A stretch of DNA of 64,000 nucleotides from Phoronis australis. Taxonomy: Eukaryota; Phoronida; Phoronidae. The notes under the pieces were generated by a model. It did not search any database and was not told the origin of the DNA. It worked only from the letters and a program-made list of their open reading frames with translations. Numbering within the stretch: the first letter of the stretch is position 1; each line of letters opens with the position of its first letter. The stretch covers positions 663,554 through 727,553 of the forward strand of contig NMRA01000025.1 of NCBI GenBank assembly GCA_002633005.1, written 5' to 3'. The position numbers were made by a program, and so were the translations under genes. This document shows positions 35,501 to 64,000 of the stretch, piece by piece.

Positions 35501-36774
35501 CTTAACTAATATTGTGGAAAAATACAGAATATAAAAACAAAGTTGAGATACCAACCTTATTTCCGTTCAGCCATAATTTCTTTAAGTTTCTATATTTAGA
35601 CATGTCACCGACGTCATCATTCGTTAGGTTTCTGTTACATAAATATATTTGCCTAACGTCTAAGTCTCTTCGTATCCCTTGGCTTTTCTTCTGTTCCTTG
35701 ATGTGCTGAAGACATAAAAGACACCAAACATTTTGTATAATTATCGTAATACACTTAATGAAAAAAAAATTTTTGGAAGCAAAAAATATCTATCAATGAG
35801 ATGATAAATCAGAGCAAATTCCATGTTGCAGAACATATTATGAAGACAATTAGAATTTAAAATGACATTAGCAATTGATTAAATTTATACTACTTTCCGC
35901 AGTTGTCAAGAGGCCTGTTTAACATGGACCCTGATCCTATTGTGCGCAATCAATTCATTAGTAATGGCTTCATGGAAATAAAACACGGGCTAAAATAATT
36001 GATATGTCATGGACTAAAACTGTTTTTCAAACTATTTGGCTTCAAAAGTTGCATTCCTGGTTAAAAGTTAAGTTAGGATCATCTGGAAGAATTGAGATAA
36101 AAATTAGCCTACAAAGACACCGTAGGCTTTCATTGGTTCTCTGCTACCAAAGATGAGTGGTCTTAGTAACTCTTTGGTTGGCTGCAGTAATCCAACACTT
36201 CACTGCTGGCTCCCGCTTTGGTCATAGGGAATGGGGTAAATGAAACTTTAGTTCACAAATTTGCTTGGGTTTTGGCTCGAATTTTCAATGGTCTGTCATG
36301 ACTAGGTTTAGTTGTAAAGATATCATAAAATTTGAGGATGCAACACACTTTCTGGGCTCATCATGTGCCATTTTTTGGTTAATTTGAGGTAAATAATTCG
36401 CCGGTTGCCTGACACCAGGGGGTGCAGTTTCAGCTGCTGAAAACATGACCATCACAGGTCAAAATGGGCAGGCATTTTGTTTTAACCAATTTCAGTTCAA
36501 AGAATAAGCACGCGATGAGTGAAAAGAATGCGCTTTTGAAGCCGGACCGATGCACCTACCACTTAAAAAATTCACTATGACACTATGCTAACTCAGTTTG
36601 ATAGCGGTTTTAATAAACCTAAACGAGTATTTTACACATTAGTAATCTAAAACTGACTACCAAATAACTTGTGATTTATTAAGTCATATAGACAGCGATC
36701 TGCCAACGGAAACAACTGCTCAACTGTTGAAGTTTTGGCGAACACACACACTCGCGCCTCACCTTTTCCGCCAT
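32506..36774 (-). CDS. LRRC72: Leucine-rich repeat-containing protein 72-like (LRRC72)
   Basis: Uncharacterised LRR protein conserved in animals. Six coding exons on the minus strand: 36774-36763 (MAEK), 35705-35556, 35368-35173, 34257-34015, 33082-33046, 32671-32506 (TGA). All phases close, 267 residues (human about 287). The repeats read RQIYLCNRNLT, NLKKLWLNGNK, RLSELYLNNNELLEI, SLEILHLQNNQLTKL and NLRIL, followed by the LRR cap (NLFDNPLAKETGYRLYIIHN, then IPTVTLLDRAEVTYDERQEA). The C-terminus FTHFDWSKVPRKDERRLADE..EVITIQFR matches the end of human LRRC72 (NWDTVPTREERYLEEE..LTVTLR), which fixes the assignment among LRR proteins. Exon 5 has only 37 nt and was accepted because both splice sites and phases fit. 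No signal peptide or membrane segment. Divergent with SIRT3; a second copy of exon 1 lies at 37622-37633. Confidence 0.88.
33291..33355 (+). repeat. 27-bp repeat, 2.4 copies with CACGTG boxes
   Basis: Unit CATGCATACAGATCACGTGA plus CAGTTCA occurs twice and starts a third time. It lies in LRRC72 intron 4. Confidence 0.8.
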
Positions 36775-37136
36775 GATTCTTGTTGCTACAATAATAGCCA
36801 GTAAGAATCTATAGCCGCGGTACTATCAACGCGTGTTGAAAATATGATTCCGTATTTATTTTGGCGTCAGTGGGGAAAATATTTGAATCAGTACCATTAT
36901 TTTGGTGTAGTATGAAAAATTATCTCAAATATTATTAATAACTTATTTTATTTTCCTACAGCTTATTTCTACTTTTATAAAGGGAGACAACTCCATGTTT
37001 TCATTTGTCTGTTGTGTTTGTCTCTTGTCTGTCTGGCTTCGTGATAATGTTAAGTTTTACACCAGCACGAAAGGGTTGATTTCCATTCAGTTGTAATGTC
37101 GGTTACTTAAGTACTTTATTTTTTATTTGTTTTGAA
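36775..37136. promoter_or_regulatory. Shared LRRC72/SIRT3 bidirectional promoter (copy 1; copy 2 at 37634-37995)
   Basis: The 362 bases between the LRRC72 ATG (minus) and the SIRT3 ATG (plus) must contain the start regions of both genes. It includes a short GC-containing patch (AGCCGCGGTACTATCAACGC) beside the LRRC72 start. The segment is repeated in copy 2. Promoter status is inferred from layout. Confidence 0.5.
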
Positions 37137-53602
<16,466 letters not shown>

Positions 53603-54072
53603 TGTTTGACCATGACACTAGATGGCAGTTGTTTGTTTGGCAAAAACCGTTGCACATTGTAATTTGGGTAAATTGTCTAAAATCGGGAAGCATGGAATTG
53701 ACTAATTGAACTCTGGGTATTTTGTTTAGATGTTTTATGACAAGTTTGGCAAAGTTTTGGGTAGCTGAACTGGATGGGTATGTTGTTTAAATTGTGTTAT
53801 AGGGCAATTCTTCTTGTTGACTAGAGTAAGCATGATTCTCCCCTTTAGTAATTTGAGGTATATAGAGATGTAGGGTATCTTTTGAGCAGGGTCCATTTTT
53901 GGCCAAATAGCCTTAAATTAGGGTACATTTTTGCCAAACAAATCAGGAACAACCCCACAATATAATTATTTTTTTGTGATTGTATTTCAAATTTTCAGGC
54001 ACATGACGCTGTCCTGTTCAAAATTGGATTGTGTATATCTCTGCATGCCTGCATTTACCCTGTCTAAAATGC

Positions 54073-54078
54073 AATAAA
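54073..54078 (+). terminator. Candidate poly(A) signal of SIRT3
   Basis: An AATAAA lies about 470 bases after the SIRT3 stop codon and is the first clear match on the sense strand. Confidence 0.45.
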
Positions 54079-55743
54079 ATTTCACTCCTAACAGTTACCA
54101 GGGCTATAGTGACAGGTAGACTGTAGATTAAAGGCCCATTCATACCAAACTATTTCTCAGAACGTCCAAACTGGTCTTAAAATCTTTATAAAACGGACTG
54201 AGAATGTATGGAAGCTGGCAGTTTTACTCAAAACATGCCTCTAATGCAGCACCAGCGCCACCTACAGGTTTCCTACTCAGGTTGTACAATCCTTAGTTTA
54301 TTCCCATTGTCGTGGTCATAATGAAAACTGCCTTGGTGTGACTGTGTCGTTTATTCAAATCTGGAGCTAGGACTCAAGTCATGTGCTTTTACTGTTTTAC
54401 ATATACCATACAACTGTGCTGGTTTAACAAAACAGGTGGTTATTAAAAACCACTACAGCCTGTCTCAAGGTTACAGTCTTTTACGGTGGTGAGTCTTAAG
54501 TAATGCAAAAACACTAAATTGGCTGGGCAATACTGTCGCCGTGACAATGGTGCTGCACTTTGATGTTCATTGCATTGTGCCTTAGGTGAATTATCGTATT
54601 ATCTAGTGCTGAGCTGTGAATTAAATGCATCGTTTTATGTGTACTAATTTCACATTCGTATACTTCGTAAAGTGTGCATTATTTGCGTCATTTTATGTGT
54701 ACTAATAGTAGGAATCTTTGTTCTGTACAAATTATTTAATGTTATTGTTTCTATGCCAAAACATAAACTAGTGCTTTTATTTGATACAAGGGTCACCATT
54801 TCATTTGTTTTCTGTTAAATGAACGTGAGTCATATGCTTCATCTAACACACAAAATTTGTAACAATTTGATTGTAGAGCTAAAAACGTGATTTATTCTTA
54901 GACTACTAGTCTCACTGTCAATTAGCATGACAAATTTTATGCCAAATATGAACACGTTTGAATTTATTTTGTTGTGTCATAAAAACCAAATTTGTCATCA
55001 TTGATTGGTTTTATTTCGCCATCTTTTATTGTGTCCTAGTGGTGCTCAATAATTTGAAATGGAGGTAGACAACGGCTGTAGTTTTTTAAAGATTTTTTTA
55101 TTTAAAACTGATAATAAAAATACCATTTTGTTTTTCAACTTGGTATTGACTTTCTTTCATCAATATGGTGGGCAAGTGAAATATCATTCTTTTACTAAAG
55201 GCAAATGGCTTATAAACCCATCTTCTGTGACAAAAATTAACTTTTTTATACCACTAACCGTTATGAAGTTGCCTCAAAATCTTGTTTTGTCATATTCTAG
55301 AGGTAATCTCTGAGCTTGTAAGGAACGGACTGGTTGTGATTGAGCAAACCAGGCTCTTTCAGTTGGCTTGTAAAGGCATGTCATTTTATGCACTGAGCAA
55401 AGTCTCAATCAATGACAGGATTAATTTTATAGCGATATGTTGTATAAATAAAGCATATTTTTATTGATAGACCACAGGTTTTTATCTACTTCTAAAGTGT
55501 TCATGCTGAGTTTCTTTAGTCTACAGAACATACCCCCTGTTCTATTCTCCAGGTAGGTTTTCGAAATTAAAAGTTTGTTCCTTTTACGGCAACACGGACT
55601 TATAGAGCTTTTGTGCACAAAATATTAAATGTTTTACTAGATTATGCAGGACTTTATCAAAAAGTCTGAGTGTACATTTAGCCAAATATTTACAAAACTA
55701 TAGAATTTAACTGAAAGTAGAAATTCCTTTGAATTTGATTTTT
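54079..55743. other. Intergenic DNA after SIRT3
   Basis: No coding or repeat signal that I can support. Short open frames here have no recognisable composition or splice context. Confidence 0.5.
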
Positions 55744-56793
55744 ATGCGCCCACATATTTATATGTGGACGCATTATGCCGTCATCTCTGTCCGTCCGTCC
55801 GTCCGGCGTCCGCTGCTCTATCTCCAAAACCCTTTGACATACGTTCATGAAATTTGGCACATATGTTCCATTCATGAATGGGACGGCATGTGCGAACTTT
55901 CGGACGGATCCGACTACCGATGTGCCCCCTAGTGGCAATTTTAGTTTTTTACGCTTACCTTTGTATCTTCAAAAGTACTGAACGGATTTTCATGAAATTT
56001 GGTATGTAGGCACCTATTAGTGAGATGACGCTATCCTCCTGTTTTCAGATGGATTCGACGTAGTTTGCGCCACCTAGTGGCCATTTTTACTGTTTTCGAG
56101 TCTGTATTTTTGCGTCCACCCCTCTATCAACCAAACTGCTCAAAGGATGATTGTGAAAATTGGCGTGTATGTGCTTACTATAAGGAAGACAGCTGACAAT
56201 GATTTTCAGACGATTTGGACTACTGTGGCGCCTCCTAGTGGCAGTTTTGTTTTTTTGCGCCCATGGCTGTATCTCCCAAACCGTTTGCAGGATCTTTACT
56301 AAATTTAGCAAGTGTATTTATGTGATGTTGACAACGGACGATGACGACTTTAGGATGATTCTGACTACCGGTATGCCTCTTGTGGCAATTTTAGTATTTG
56401 CCTCTAGTGGCAATTTTAGTATTTTACATTGACCTCTGTATTTTCATAGGTCTTCAGGTGTATACTTTGTGTTACTTCGTGACTGTGAAGGAAAAGTTCT
56501 AAGTAGAAATTTGTTTCTGGCATTCTAATGCTGTGCTAATCTCGTATGTTGGTAAATTTGTTTTTAATTCTATGTTTCTGTGGTGCTTTAAGCAAATGGT
56601 GTATAGGATGTGCTTGTATTATGAAGATAACTCACATTTTGCCCCTAGCCTATTGAGGAGACTATGACCATGCCTTTCCATTTTGCAAAGTATGCCCTCT
56701 ACTGGCCAATTTATGGTACCAATAAACAACCCTAGAAGGATACCGTATGCGGTGCAATTGTGGGCGCATTTCAACGCTCCGCGTTGCTCTTGT
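55744..56793 (+). mobile_element. Helentron/HINE-like element, full-length copy (copy D)
   Basis: Complete ends: ATGCGCCCACA with the palindrome at the left; TGTGGGCGCAT, hairpin CAACGCTCCGCGTTG and CTCTTGT at the right, flanked by T on both sides. At 1050 bases it lacks the tandem block of copy B and probably shows the ordinary element length. Confidence 0.8.
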
Positions 56794-59438
56794 TGACTTT
56801 CACACCAATCTGCCACTAATTAGGTCATGTGACCTTGTTTTTTAGGAAAATTTAGCTAGGTACATTCTTAGCAAAACAACATCATCAATAACGTGGACAC
56901 GTTTTGTATGATATAGATGCTCAAGGTAAAATCTTTAAATTTGTTGCTGTTTTCAAAATTATTTTGTTTTCGTTTCTGTGAAAAATTGTAAAAATCATAT
57001 GTCCTATGTTGGTAGCTCTTCATTCAAAACTGGAAAAGTTTAAAAACAATTCCTAAAACATTTTGGGGAATAGTGTATAAAGCATAGTATCTGAAAGTTT
57101 CATGAAAATCTGAATTGCCATAAAATGTGTCAAAGTCAGGCCAAGTTTCACACTTTGTCTAGGTCCAGCATGACTTTAAATTTTATATCATAGCTGCAAT
57201 TACGCAATTTTTCGAGTAATTGTGGGTGCTCGCAACCATGTTGGGAACTTTTTTGATTTCCAAAATTATTGTAATTTTGGAAGTGCACATTGTGGAATTT
57301 TATAGAATTTTATTTAAAGGCAAATTGAGCATTATATTTACTTAAAAGCTTTAGTGAATATCTCTACATGTTACCTGAGGCAAACCAAACAACACCAAAT
57401 ATTTGAAACATTTCCCAGCTTTCATGTAACACCAAACTTCTTTCAATCTGACACCGAAGTTTGTGTAATTTTTTATTAGTCACTATACACTTTCGTTTCA
57501 TGTTACAGAAATACCACAAAATGGCCGTGGTGGAAACACGTCGTTGTTGGACACACTTTTATAACCGAATTTTGACAATTAATATATTGAAATCGTTGAT
57601 AAGAATATTGGTATTTTATCACAAACATTTTTAAGTCTGGTCATATTACATATGTATATAAAAATATTTTAGCATTTCATAGTATTAGTGTGCTCCATCC
57701 AAATTATTGAGCATATTCCTGACATTCTTGCTGCAGGCATACATGCTTAATAATTATATCCAAAAGTTTATCTAAACTTTTTGATCTTCATTATCTTGCC
57801 AAGCAAGAGGGTAAACTGCTTTTATGGTTCAATAGACAAAGCTATACAGGAAATTAAAGTATCAGCGTATTATTGTGTAAAATGAATAAGATGTGACTGT
57901 TTTGTTAATTTTGAATGGCACCACTGAGATTTGGCCATAAAATTGACATTTCTGAACTAATTCAGGCTTGTATTTGCATTTGCACTAAAAAGTAGATAGC
58001 ATTACACTTAGTTACTTGTTTTTTCTCAATTCACGACTTCAAAAAAAACAGGCCTAATCTGTTCTAAATAATACAGTTTATAACAGTACTATGTGGTGTT
58101 TTATCATGTATCAACCCTCTATGATGTTTGCTGGTACAAAGAAAATTTTGTTTACCATGTTTGACAACAGGTGTCTCTGGCATCTGTTGAAGGTCATGAA
58201 ATCAAGACTTACACAGACCATTTCGAAAAAAATGACTTACGAAGTTGGTTAAGTAAATGATCTAAGCAATCACACAATATGACAACCAGAATTTAAAAAT
58301 TCTATGGATTATTAAGTAATGTAGTACAATATAATTCTTATAATTTTTAATGTAATCAAGAAAGCCTGATATTATTTACTTTGAAAAAAGTAATTGTACC
58401 ACTATCTTATCAGGTATTAACAGCAAATTTTGTTAAGAAATTGGTCTCATTTTATTGTGTAGTCAAAACGCATGTGATCTTTTGGTCTTGTAAAGAACTA
58501 AGAGTATATTATTCCTAGAGACCAGCCTCTGGATATTGACATGTCACGTCTTGTCATTTTATTTACTGTGCCTGGTCTTGGTGGATAATGAGCTGCCAAT
58601 TCTTTACAAGATCAAAGTTCACTTTTCATTTGAGTTAGGAATAAGTTGAGACAAATTTTATTGCCGCGAATTGTCTAAATCAAAAGTTAGTTTCTTCAAC
58701 TGAAGGTCAATTTTAACTATTAAAATAGTCTCGCTGCTCACAGCCGTTATGGATAATTTGATTGTGTGTCAGAAGCCCTTATATTTTTAATGCTGTGTAT
58801 ATACACATATTCATTCTCAGCCAAGTATTTTGTGCTGACATTATTCATGCCAATCACATTCACAAAACATCACAAAGCCATACAGAGGTACTTGTCAAAA
58901 GTCTGACAGTGTTATTATCACCTTGTCAATCACATAAATCCCGTGCCCAATGAAACGGGAGATATTTTGTCACGTGACATACACTTATTTTGTTAATTGG
59001 CAGCTGCCCTTTCACAAGGGTCAATTTCCTGCAGCGAATAAAAGCATGTCAAAGTTGACACTTCCAAAATAGTTCTAAATTGAAACTTCAATTTCTGATT
59101 TCAAGTTTGATTGCGAATTCTTCTGTTCACACACACACAGTCACAATATTTATATTTCTATTAGTCTGAACACTATGAGATCCCCCAGTACGTATTTTGT
59201 GTGCGTATAATAACTTGTTTGTGTTGGAACTCGGCAAGCCATGAGGGACTAATCACTGCGGAGGAATAAAAGGTCGCATACTAAAGTAGTACTTACGAGC
59301 AGTTGCTTGATTACTGAATGTGTGTATAATATTCGTGAGACTGGGATGGAATATTTCATGGATCTTTACTCACGTTATCCGCGTTGATGTCTGAAGAGGA
59401 CAAACCATGGCCTAGTAGCCCTCCCTTTGATCCTTAGA
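56794..59438. other. Intergenic AT-rich DNA upstream of the signal-peptide exon
   Basis: Nothing recognisable until the TATA-like GAATAAAAGG near 59265. The stretch before the ATG is probably promoter and 5' UTR of the gene starting at 59439. Confidence 0.4.
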
Positions 59439-59493
59439 ATGAGGGGGATCTTACTTATACTCATTCTTTGTTGTTCAATCGGCCACAGTACGG
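59439..59493 (+). CDS. Possible first coding exon of a secreted or membrane protein (signal peptide only; rest not found)
   Basis: An ATG opens 18 codons, MRGILLILILCCSIGHST, followed by one base and a strong splice donor GGTGAGTA at 59493/59494. The short basic start, Leu/Ile core and small residues before the end look like a signal peptide. A TATA-like GAATAAAAGG lies near 59265 upstream. I could not find a second exon in the remaining 4.5 kb, so the protein cannot be named and the gene probably continues past the window. A chance ORF is possible, but donor, start and upstream box together argue for a real exon. Confidence 0.4.
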
Positions 59494-60277
59494 GTGAGTA
59501 AAATTGCTTTGAAGTCTCAAGGCTCTGATTTGAGAATGCGGCGTGAGCATGGAAAGTGTCCCGGAATCTCGTTTACTGCGGGATGACAATTCTGACACCC
59601 ATTTGATCTTTCTTTTAATGTTATGTTCATAAGGGCTGCATGCTTGTTGAGTATTTTCCTGCAATTAGCACTGTCTCGCGTAAAAGGTCGCGGGACGTTT
59701 CTGATTGAGACAATCGTCGGCCATGTTGTTTTTTGGGGTCCGTTTTGGTTGTCATTTGGAGGACTTTGGTTTGTTCTTTTTGCTGCCGTTTATTTTGAAT
59801 CCCTCGTGTTTATTTCATGGTACCAACAGTGCTGTAGGTCTCTCTTTGATTTTGTCGTTTTTATATGCATGCGATTTCCGAAAAATAGAAAAAGAATATC
59901 TCCCAGTATCACGTGATATCTGTCATTGTTGACATAGTACGCATTCGGCCTACCGTTGTTTGTCACATCTTCCCAGAAACGATTACATTTTCTGTGATGC
60001 TGATGATGTACCAAGACTTGAATAAGGAGGCTATTGTTACATTTCTCTTTGGATTTGTAATTTATGTATTTCTCGGGTAATAACTGGGAATCACCAGTTA
60101 GATGGCTAACAGATGTCCTCAGTGAGTGTGAATTGAGTCACTAGGCCGCTTGTAGTGTAAAGCTTTGTGTGAGACATTATTTTTTGGATCTTGGTGTCTT
60201 CAAATCCATCGGGGAAATTCTCATGTATGAATCGCAATTTATGGTAATAATCGGAAACATGGGTCGCTGTTTGAGAA

Positions 60278-60325
60278 CCAGTTACTTCCACTGAATAACG
60301 TCTGTTATTCAGTGGGAGTAACTGG
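60278..60325. repeat. 22-bp hairpin with 4-base loop
   Basis: CCAGTTACTTCCACTGAATA plus AC pairs with GTTATTCAGTGGGAGTAACT plus GG (one mismatch). First of three consecutive hairpins sharing the AACCAGT..ACTGG ends. Confidence 0.8.
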
Positions 60326-60548
60326 CTTCAGGGATCCAAATACCCTGTTTACTCCACTCTTTTCTTTATAAAAATTACCGTTACTTTTTGCATGCTCACA
60401 AAGTGTGCAAGGTGTTGTCCTGCCACTTGCTAGCCTACGTGGAGGGGTCATAGGTCTTGGCAAGCCAAATTTGTTAATCACTGATGCCATTAACAAACTT
60501 CAACATGAATTTTAAAAAAAATGTCGCTGTTTGGAAATAGCAGCACCT

Positions 60549-60613
60549 GATTTAGAGAACCAGGCAGTCACTGATATTGGACCCAGTATTGGATGAAACT
60601 GGTTCTCTAAATC
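60549..60613. repeat. 15-bp hairpin, second of the cluster
   Basis: GATTTAGAGAACCAG pairs exactly with CTGGTTCTCTAAATC around a 35-base loop. Confidence 0.75.
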
Positions 60614-60777
60614 ACGGACTGCTATATCCTTGGTATCTGTTGTGTAATTCTTAATATTTTCCAAGCATTCCTTTACTACCAAATGTTCCATTTTTCTATT
60701 AGCATTTTTAAACATCCTGCATGTTAATTCCATATCCGAACTGATTGCTGAGCAATAGTTGGATACAACATGCCCAC

Positions 60778-60833
60778 ATTTTGAGAACCAGTTTGATGCA
60801 CATTATTCAGTGGAGAAAACTGGTTCTCAAAAT
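60778..60833 (+). repeat. Hairpin repeat of the GAGAACCAGT family, third of the cluster
   Basis: ATTTTGAGAACCAGTTT and AAACTGGTTCTCAAAAT are exact inverse arms; loop GATGCACATTATTCAGTGGAG. Flanks match 40048-40106 and 19650-19770. Confidence 0.8.
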
Positions 60834-61724
60834 GCAGGCACTTTATACGTGACTATTACCCATTCTTGTTTGTCGAAACCCCTGACTACTGTCACATCAG
60901 GTGTCTTTGCTTATTAGATGTTATCTCTTTTCAAAAATGTTTTGACGATCACTTCAGACACGACATGTGTGCCATCTCCATATCAATCACTCGGGTTAAT
61001 CTGGCTGACAATGCAAAATGTTTGCATTATGAGATAACTACATATTATCGACTGATAAAATACCCCCCCCCCTTTAATTAGAGATGTCCTGGTTATCGTG
61101 AGCTTATAGCTGTGGGAGACAGCTAGCCAAATTTTTTTCAACTAGAATCTTCAGCCTTGCTCTTGATGCCTAACGGACCAGGGCAGTGCTTGTGAATATT
61201 TCTTGACGTATTTATGTTTTGAATGCTCTCAACTTCTCGTTAGCTTAGTTTTAAAAGCTGCGTGGTTGTCATTAGACAATAGTTTTGCTGTATTTTGGCT
61301 TGCTGTCTACCGTAATTTTGCAATTTTCATCTATCAGCGCTCTATGCTCAGATTAAGGCAAGTTTCAAAAATCTCGAAATATCAGGTCTAAATATCAGGT
61401 CGTTGAAAGTGATAAGTCGTACGGTGCCCCGTTCTCAGAATCTTACGTTTACCTCTCCCAAATTCTCCCTGTAATTCATTTTCTAATTTGATTCTTACCG
61501 CTATTGAATGAACATAAAACGCAGACGATCACATACACTGGTAATGCGTACTCCATCAATCGCGCTATTTTTCCCAAATGATTCGGGCTTGTGTCTGTTT
61601 ACTTCCTGTATAAACGTGTGTTTGATGTGTGGTGACTGTTGTGGTAGCGAATGCACTTATTTCACGAAATAAATGTCACAATTGTGAATCAAAGGTAATG
61701 ATTATAGGAAAACTGTTGGTAATT

Positions 61725-62371
61725 ATGTGCCCACATATTTATATGTGGTCGCATATCGCCGTCATCTCTGTCTGGGCGTCCGGCATCTGCGGCTGTACTA
61801 GTATCTCCTAAACCCCTTGAAGGATCGTATTGAAATTTGGCAGGTGTGTTCCTATTGGTCTAAGACAGAGGGCAACGAGTTTTGGACCGACCCGAATACT
61901 GCTGTGCCCCCTAGTGGCAATTTTACTTTTTCACATTTGCCTCTGTATCTTCAAAGGTCTTGAACCGATTTTCATGAAATTTGGTACATAGGCATCTATT
62001 AATAAGTTGACACTATCTTTCCGTTTTCGGATTGCTTCAATTGATTTTGTGCCATCTAGTGACCATTTTTACTATTTTTGAGTCATTTTTTGGCGTCTGC
62101 CCCTCTAACAACCAAACCACTCTAAGGATGATTGTGAAAATTGGCATGCATGGTCTTACTATGAAAAATACAGTTGACGATGATTTTCGGATGACTTCGA
62201 CTACTGTGGCGCCTCCTAGTGACAGTTTTGTTTGTTTTTTTGGTTTTCAGACGGATTCAATGTATTTTGTGCCATCTAGTGGCCACTTCAATGACACAAA
62301 TAAACAACCCTAAAAGCACACCATTTGCGATGCATTCGTGGGCGCATTTCAATGCTCCGCGTTGCTCTTGT
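61725..62371 (+). mobile_element. Helentron/HINE-like element, diverged short subfamily (copy E)
   Basis: Starts ATGTGCCCACATATTTATATGTGG and ends GTGGGCGCATTTCAA, hairpin AATGCTCCGCGTT and CTCTTGT. Its interior differs from copies B-D by many substitutions and it is shorter (647 bases), but the same CTAGTGGC and CCTCCTAGTG boxes are present. Copy A at 378-577 is closest to this form. Confidence 0.75.
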
Positions 62372-63743
62372 TTAAAGTTTGGAAGCCAACATGAGCTTTA
62401 AAATGAATTTAGGGGGAATTATTGTCCGACTTTGATGCCCACTGTGGCCACTTGAGATTTTTCTCAGGTCGTCAAACACAATCTGAGATAGCATTGGCGA
62501 CTACAGGGTTGCCAAATCGAGCGCTGGCTGTATTGCACTCTGTTACGTAGTTCTTGAAACATGGATATCAAGACCGTTGTGGTCATGTCCCTGTGGTGTA
62601 ACAAATCTTGACAGAAATGTAAAAACCTCGCTATCATAAGAGAAAAGATGCGACATTACAATTAGCTGGTGCCTCAAGCCAGTACACCTTCAAATTGCAA
62701 GCCTAATCCATTACCCTCTAAATATAAACTAACCATATGTTTGATATCAATGCTACTTATTTGAGGAATTATTTCTAATGGAGGTGATATTGCTGTGTAT
62801 TAAATGCTAGTTCATCCTTGTAATTACGTAACTTTGGTGATGTCAGACTGGATTATGTGTTAAAAGCTTACGTTCTCAGTTACCGCCTTCAGAAGCGTAG
62901 TGAATAGAAGTTCCTGCTCATTGAAATGATGTTGGTTTGAAATGGCTCATATTACGAAGTAGATGTTATAATTTTGTAGTTTTAATGAAAATAAAGGGCT
63001 CACAAACAAAATTTTGGTCTACTGGTTGCATGCTTTAGAAATTTGATGTTGCTGAAGCCACGTTTAAGAGATACTGATAACTTTACCCCATGCTGTCCCA
63101 GCTGCTGGTTCACAAGACCAACATCATTCTCACCATGCTTTGTATTTTGAAAGTATAACTCTCACTAAATTTGTCATAATTTGCACTGTTGTAGGTATCC
63201 TTTGAAAAATCGAAGAGGGGTGACGATTATGATTATTTTTTGTGTTAAAAATAACTGAAGACTTACGGTGTTTCAAAGCAGTCTCTGAAGTGTAAGCTCT
63301 ATCTCAACATGACTTACACACAATCCTCATGTCTGTTACAGTTTCATTTGTATTCTGATTGCCCTTGACTCCTGTGTAAGTGTTTCAATTGTACTTTTAG
63401 TTCTCATTGGCTTCAGAAAGGTGATCACACCATTAGCTCTATTCACCCTACCCATGTGTTCCCTCCAGCAACAACCTTGCCTGGTATTGACCAGTGTCCA
63501 CTGTAATGGCCTGGCTAGACCAGGATTGTATATTGACCCAGACTCTACCCCATTGTCAGCCTGTCACTTGCTGTTGTGGGTAGGCTAATCAAGGGCAACA
63601 TTTCTGCACCACCTGGCCAAACAACAATGGCCGCTGTGTCGCGCCAGAGCGGACCTGACGCCATGACGCTAACCTGAAATGGCTTGAACAAACAGCCGCA
63701 TCTGTGTATTATGAAGTCTTATTGGTGCCTAGCGAGGGATGTT
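62372..63743. other. Non-coding stretch (intron or intergenic)
   Basis: I see no exon, repeat or RNA. If the 59439 exon is real this may be its first intron. Confidence 0.4.
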
Positions 63744-64000
63744 TCAATAGGCCTTTTGCGAGTTTATAACAATAACGCGAGATTATGTGAGACTTAACTG
63801 TGACGTCACGGGAAGTGGGGCAAAAGCTTGTCGTTTGGTCATTTGCCCAATACGGTAGCAGAGTGTATTCTGTTATTGTCTTCGAGTTTTTAGCCGTTTA
63901 GTTCGAAAAATGTCCAAAAGCATTGCTGTTATGGCAAATGAACTTCAGATTCGCACTACAATACGTTCTATCGCGTTCTGTACTAATTTCGTCCCGTGTA
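63744..64000. repeat. Second, inverted copy of the left-end dispersed repeat (runs off the window)
   Basis: It starts at TTTCAATAGGCC and matches the left-end repeat in reverse complement to the last base. Length here is about 257 bases, so the full element is longer. Confidence 0.85.

Noticed and set aside
60106-60733. Three minus-strand open frames (CTLCEHAK.., MELTCRMFKN..) as one gene
   Set aside because: The composition is somewhat protein-like, but the frames cross the hairpin cluster and I recognise no domain or clean splice sites; probably transposon debris at most.

Overview
This is a eukaryotic, intron-rich, AT-rich genomic window. Its genes are split into many short exons with GT-AG introns, and their products most resemble animal proteins. 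With the mix of transposon relics (THAP/TTAA elements, GIY-YIG-type retroelement tails, RTE-like LINE, tRNA-derived SINEs, Helentron-like repeats), I infer a marine invertebrate, probably a mollusc or other lophotrochozoan. The species is not determinable from the sequence alone.

Five recognisable protein genes were rebuilt exon by exon; all exon phases close. (1) 1004-6705 (+): 3' part of a polo-like kinase (PLK1 type), from the end of the kinase domain through both polo boxes to the stop; its 5' exons lie outside the window. (2) 12557-17664 (-): PIGV, the second GPI mannosyltransferase, 3 coding exons, 514 aa. (3) 18522-29226 (+): TADA3, a SAGA/ATAC coactivator subunit, 9 coding exons, 436 aa. 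PIGV and TADA3 are head to head, with start codons about 0.86 kb apart. (4) 32506-36774 (-): an LRRC72-like leucine-rich-repeat protein, 6 exons, 267 aa. (5) 37137-53602 (+): a SIRT3-class sirtuin, 9 exons, 482 aa, with an unusual acidic serine-rich C-terminal tail. LRRC72 and SIRT3 also face away from a shared promoter of about 360 bp. That promoter, with the first coding exon of each gene, lies in a nearly perfect 859-bp tandem duplication (about 36608-38326). A probable signal-peptide first exon of an unknown secreted protein lies at 59439-59493.

The rest is introns and intergenic DNA rich in mobile-element debris. A repeat family with a 5' palindrome, short terminal inverted repeats and a 3' hairpin (Helentron/HINE-like) occurs at least six times. 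There is an 895-bp fold-back element flanked by TTAA with THAP/Kolobok-like coding remnants, a THAP-domain relic in a SIRT3 intron, two decayed GIY-YIG-type retroelement ends, an RTE-like endonuclease fragment, at least two tRNA-derived SINE families, several fold-back repeats and MITEs, and numerous minisatellites, many with a period of 26-27 bp. The two window ends carry the same roughly 250-bp sequence in inverted orientation.

The genes do not form a pathway: they cover mitosis, GPI-anchor synthesis, chromatin acetylation, an uncharacterised LRR protein and NAD-dependent deacylation. No novel multi-gene system was found. The most notable items are the duplicated bidirectional promoter, the sirtuin tail and zinc spacing, and the structured repeat families.
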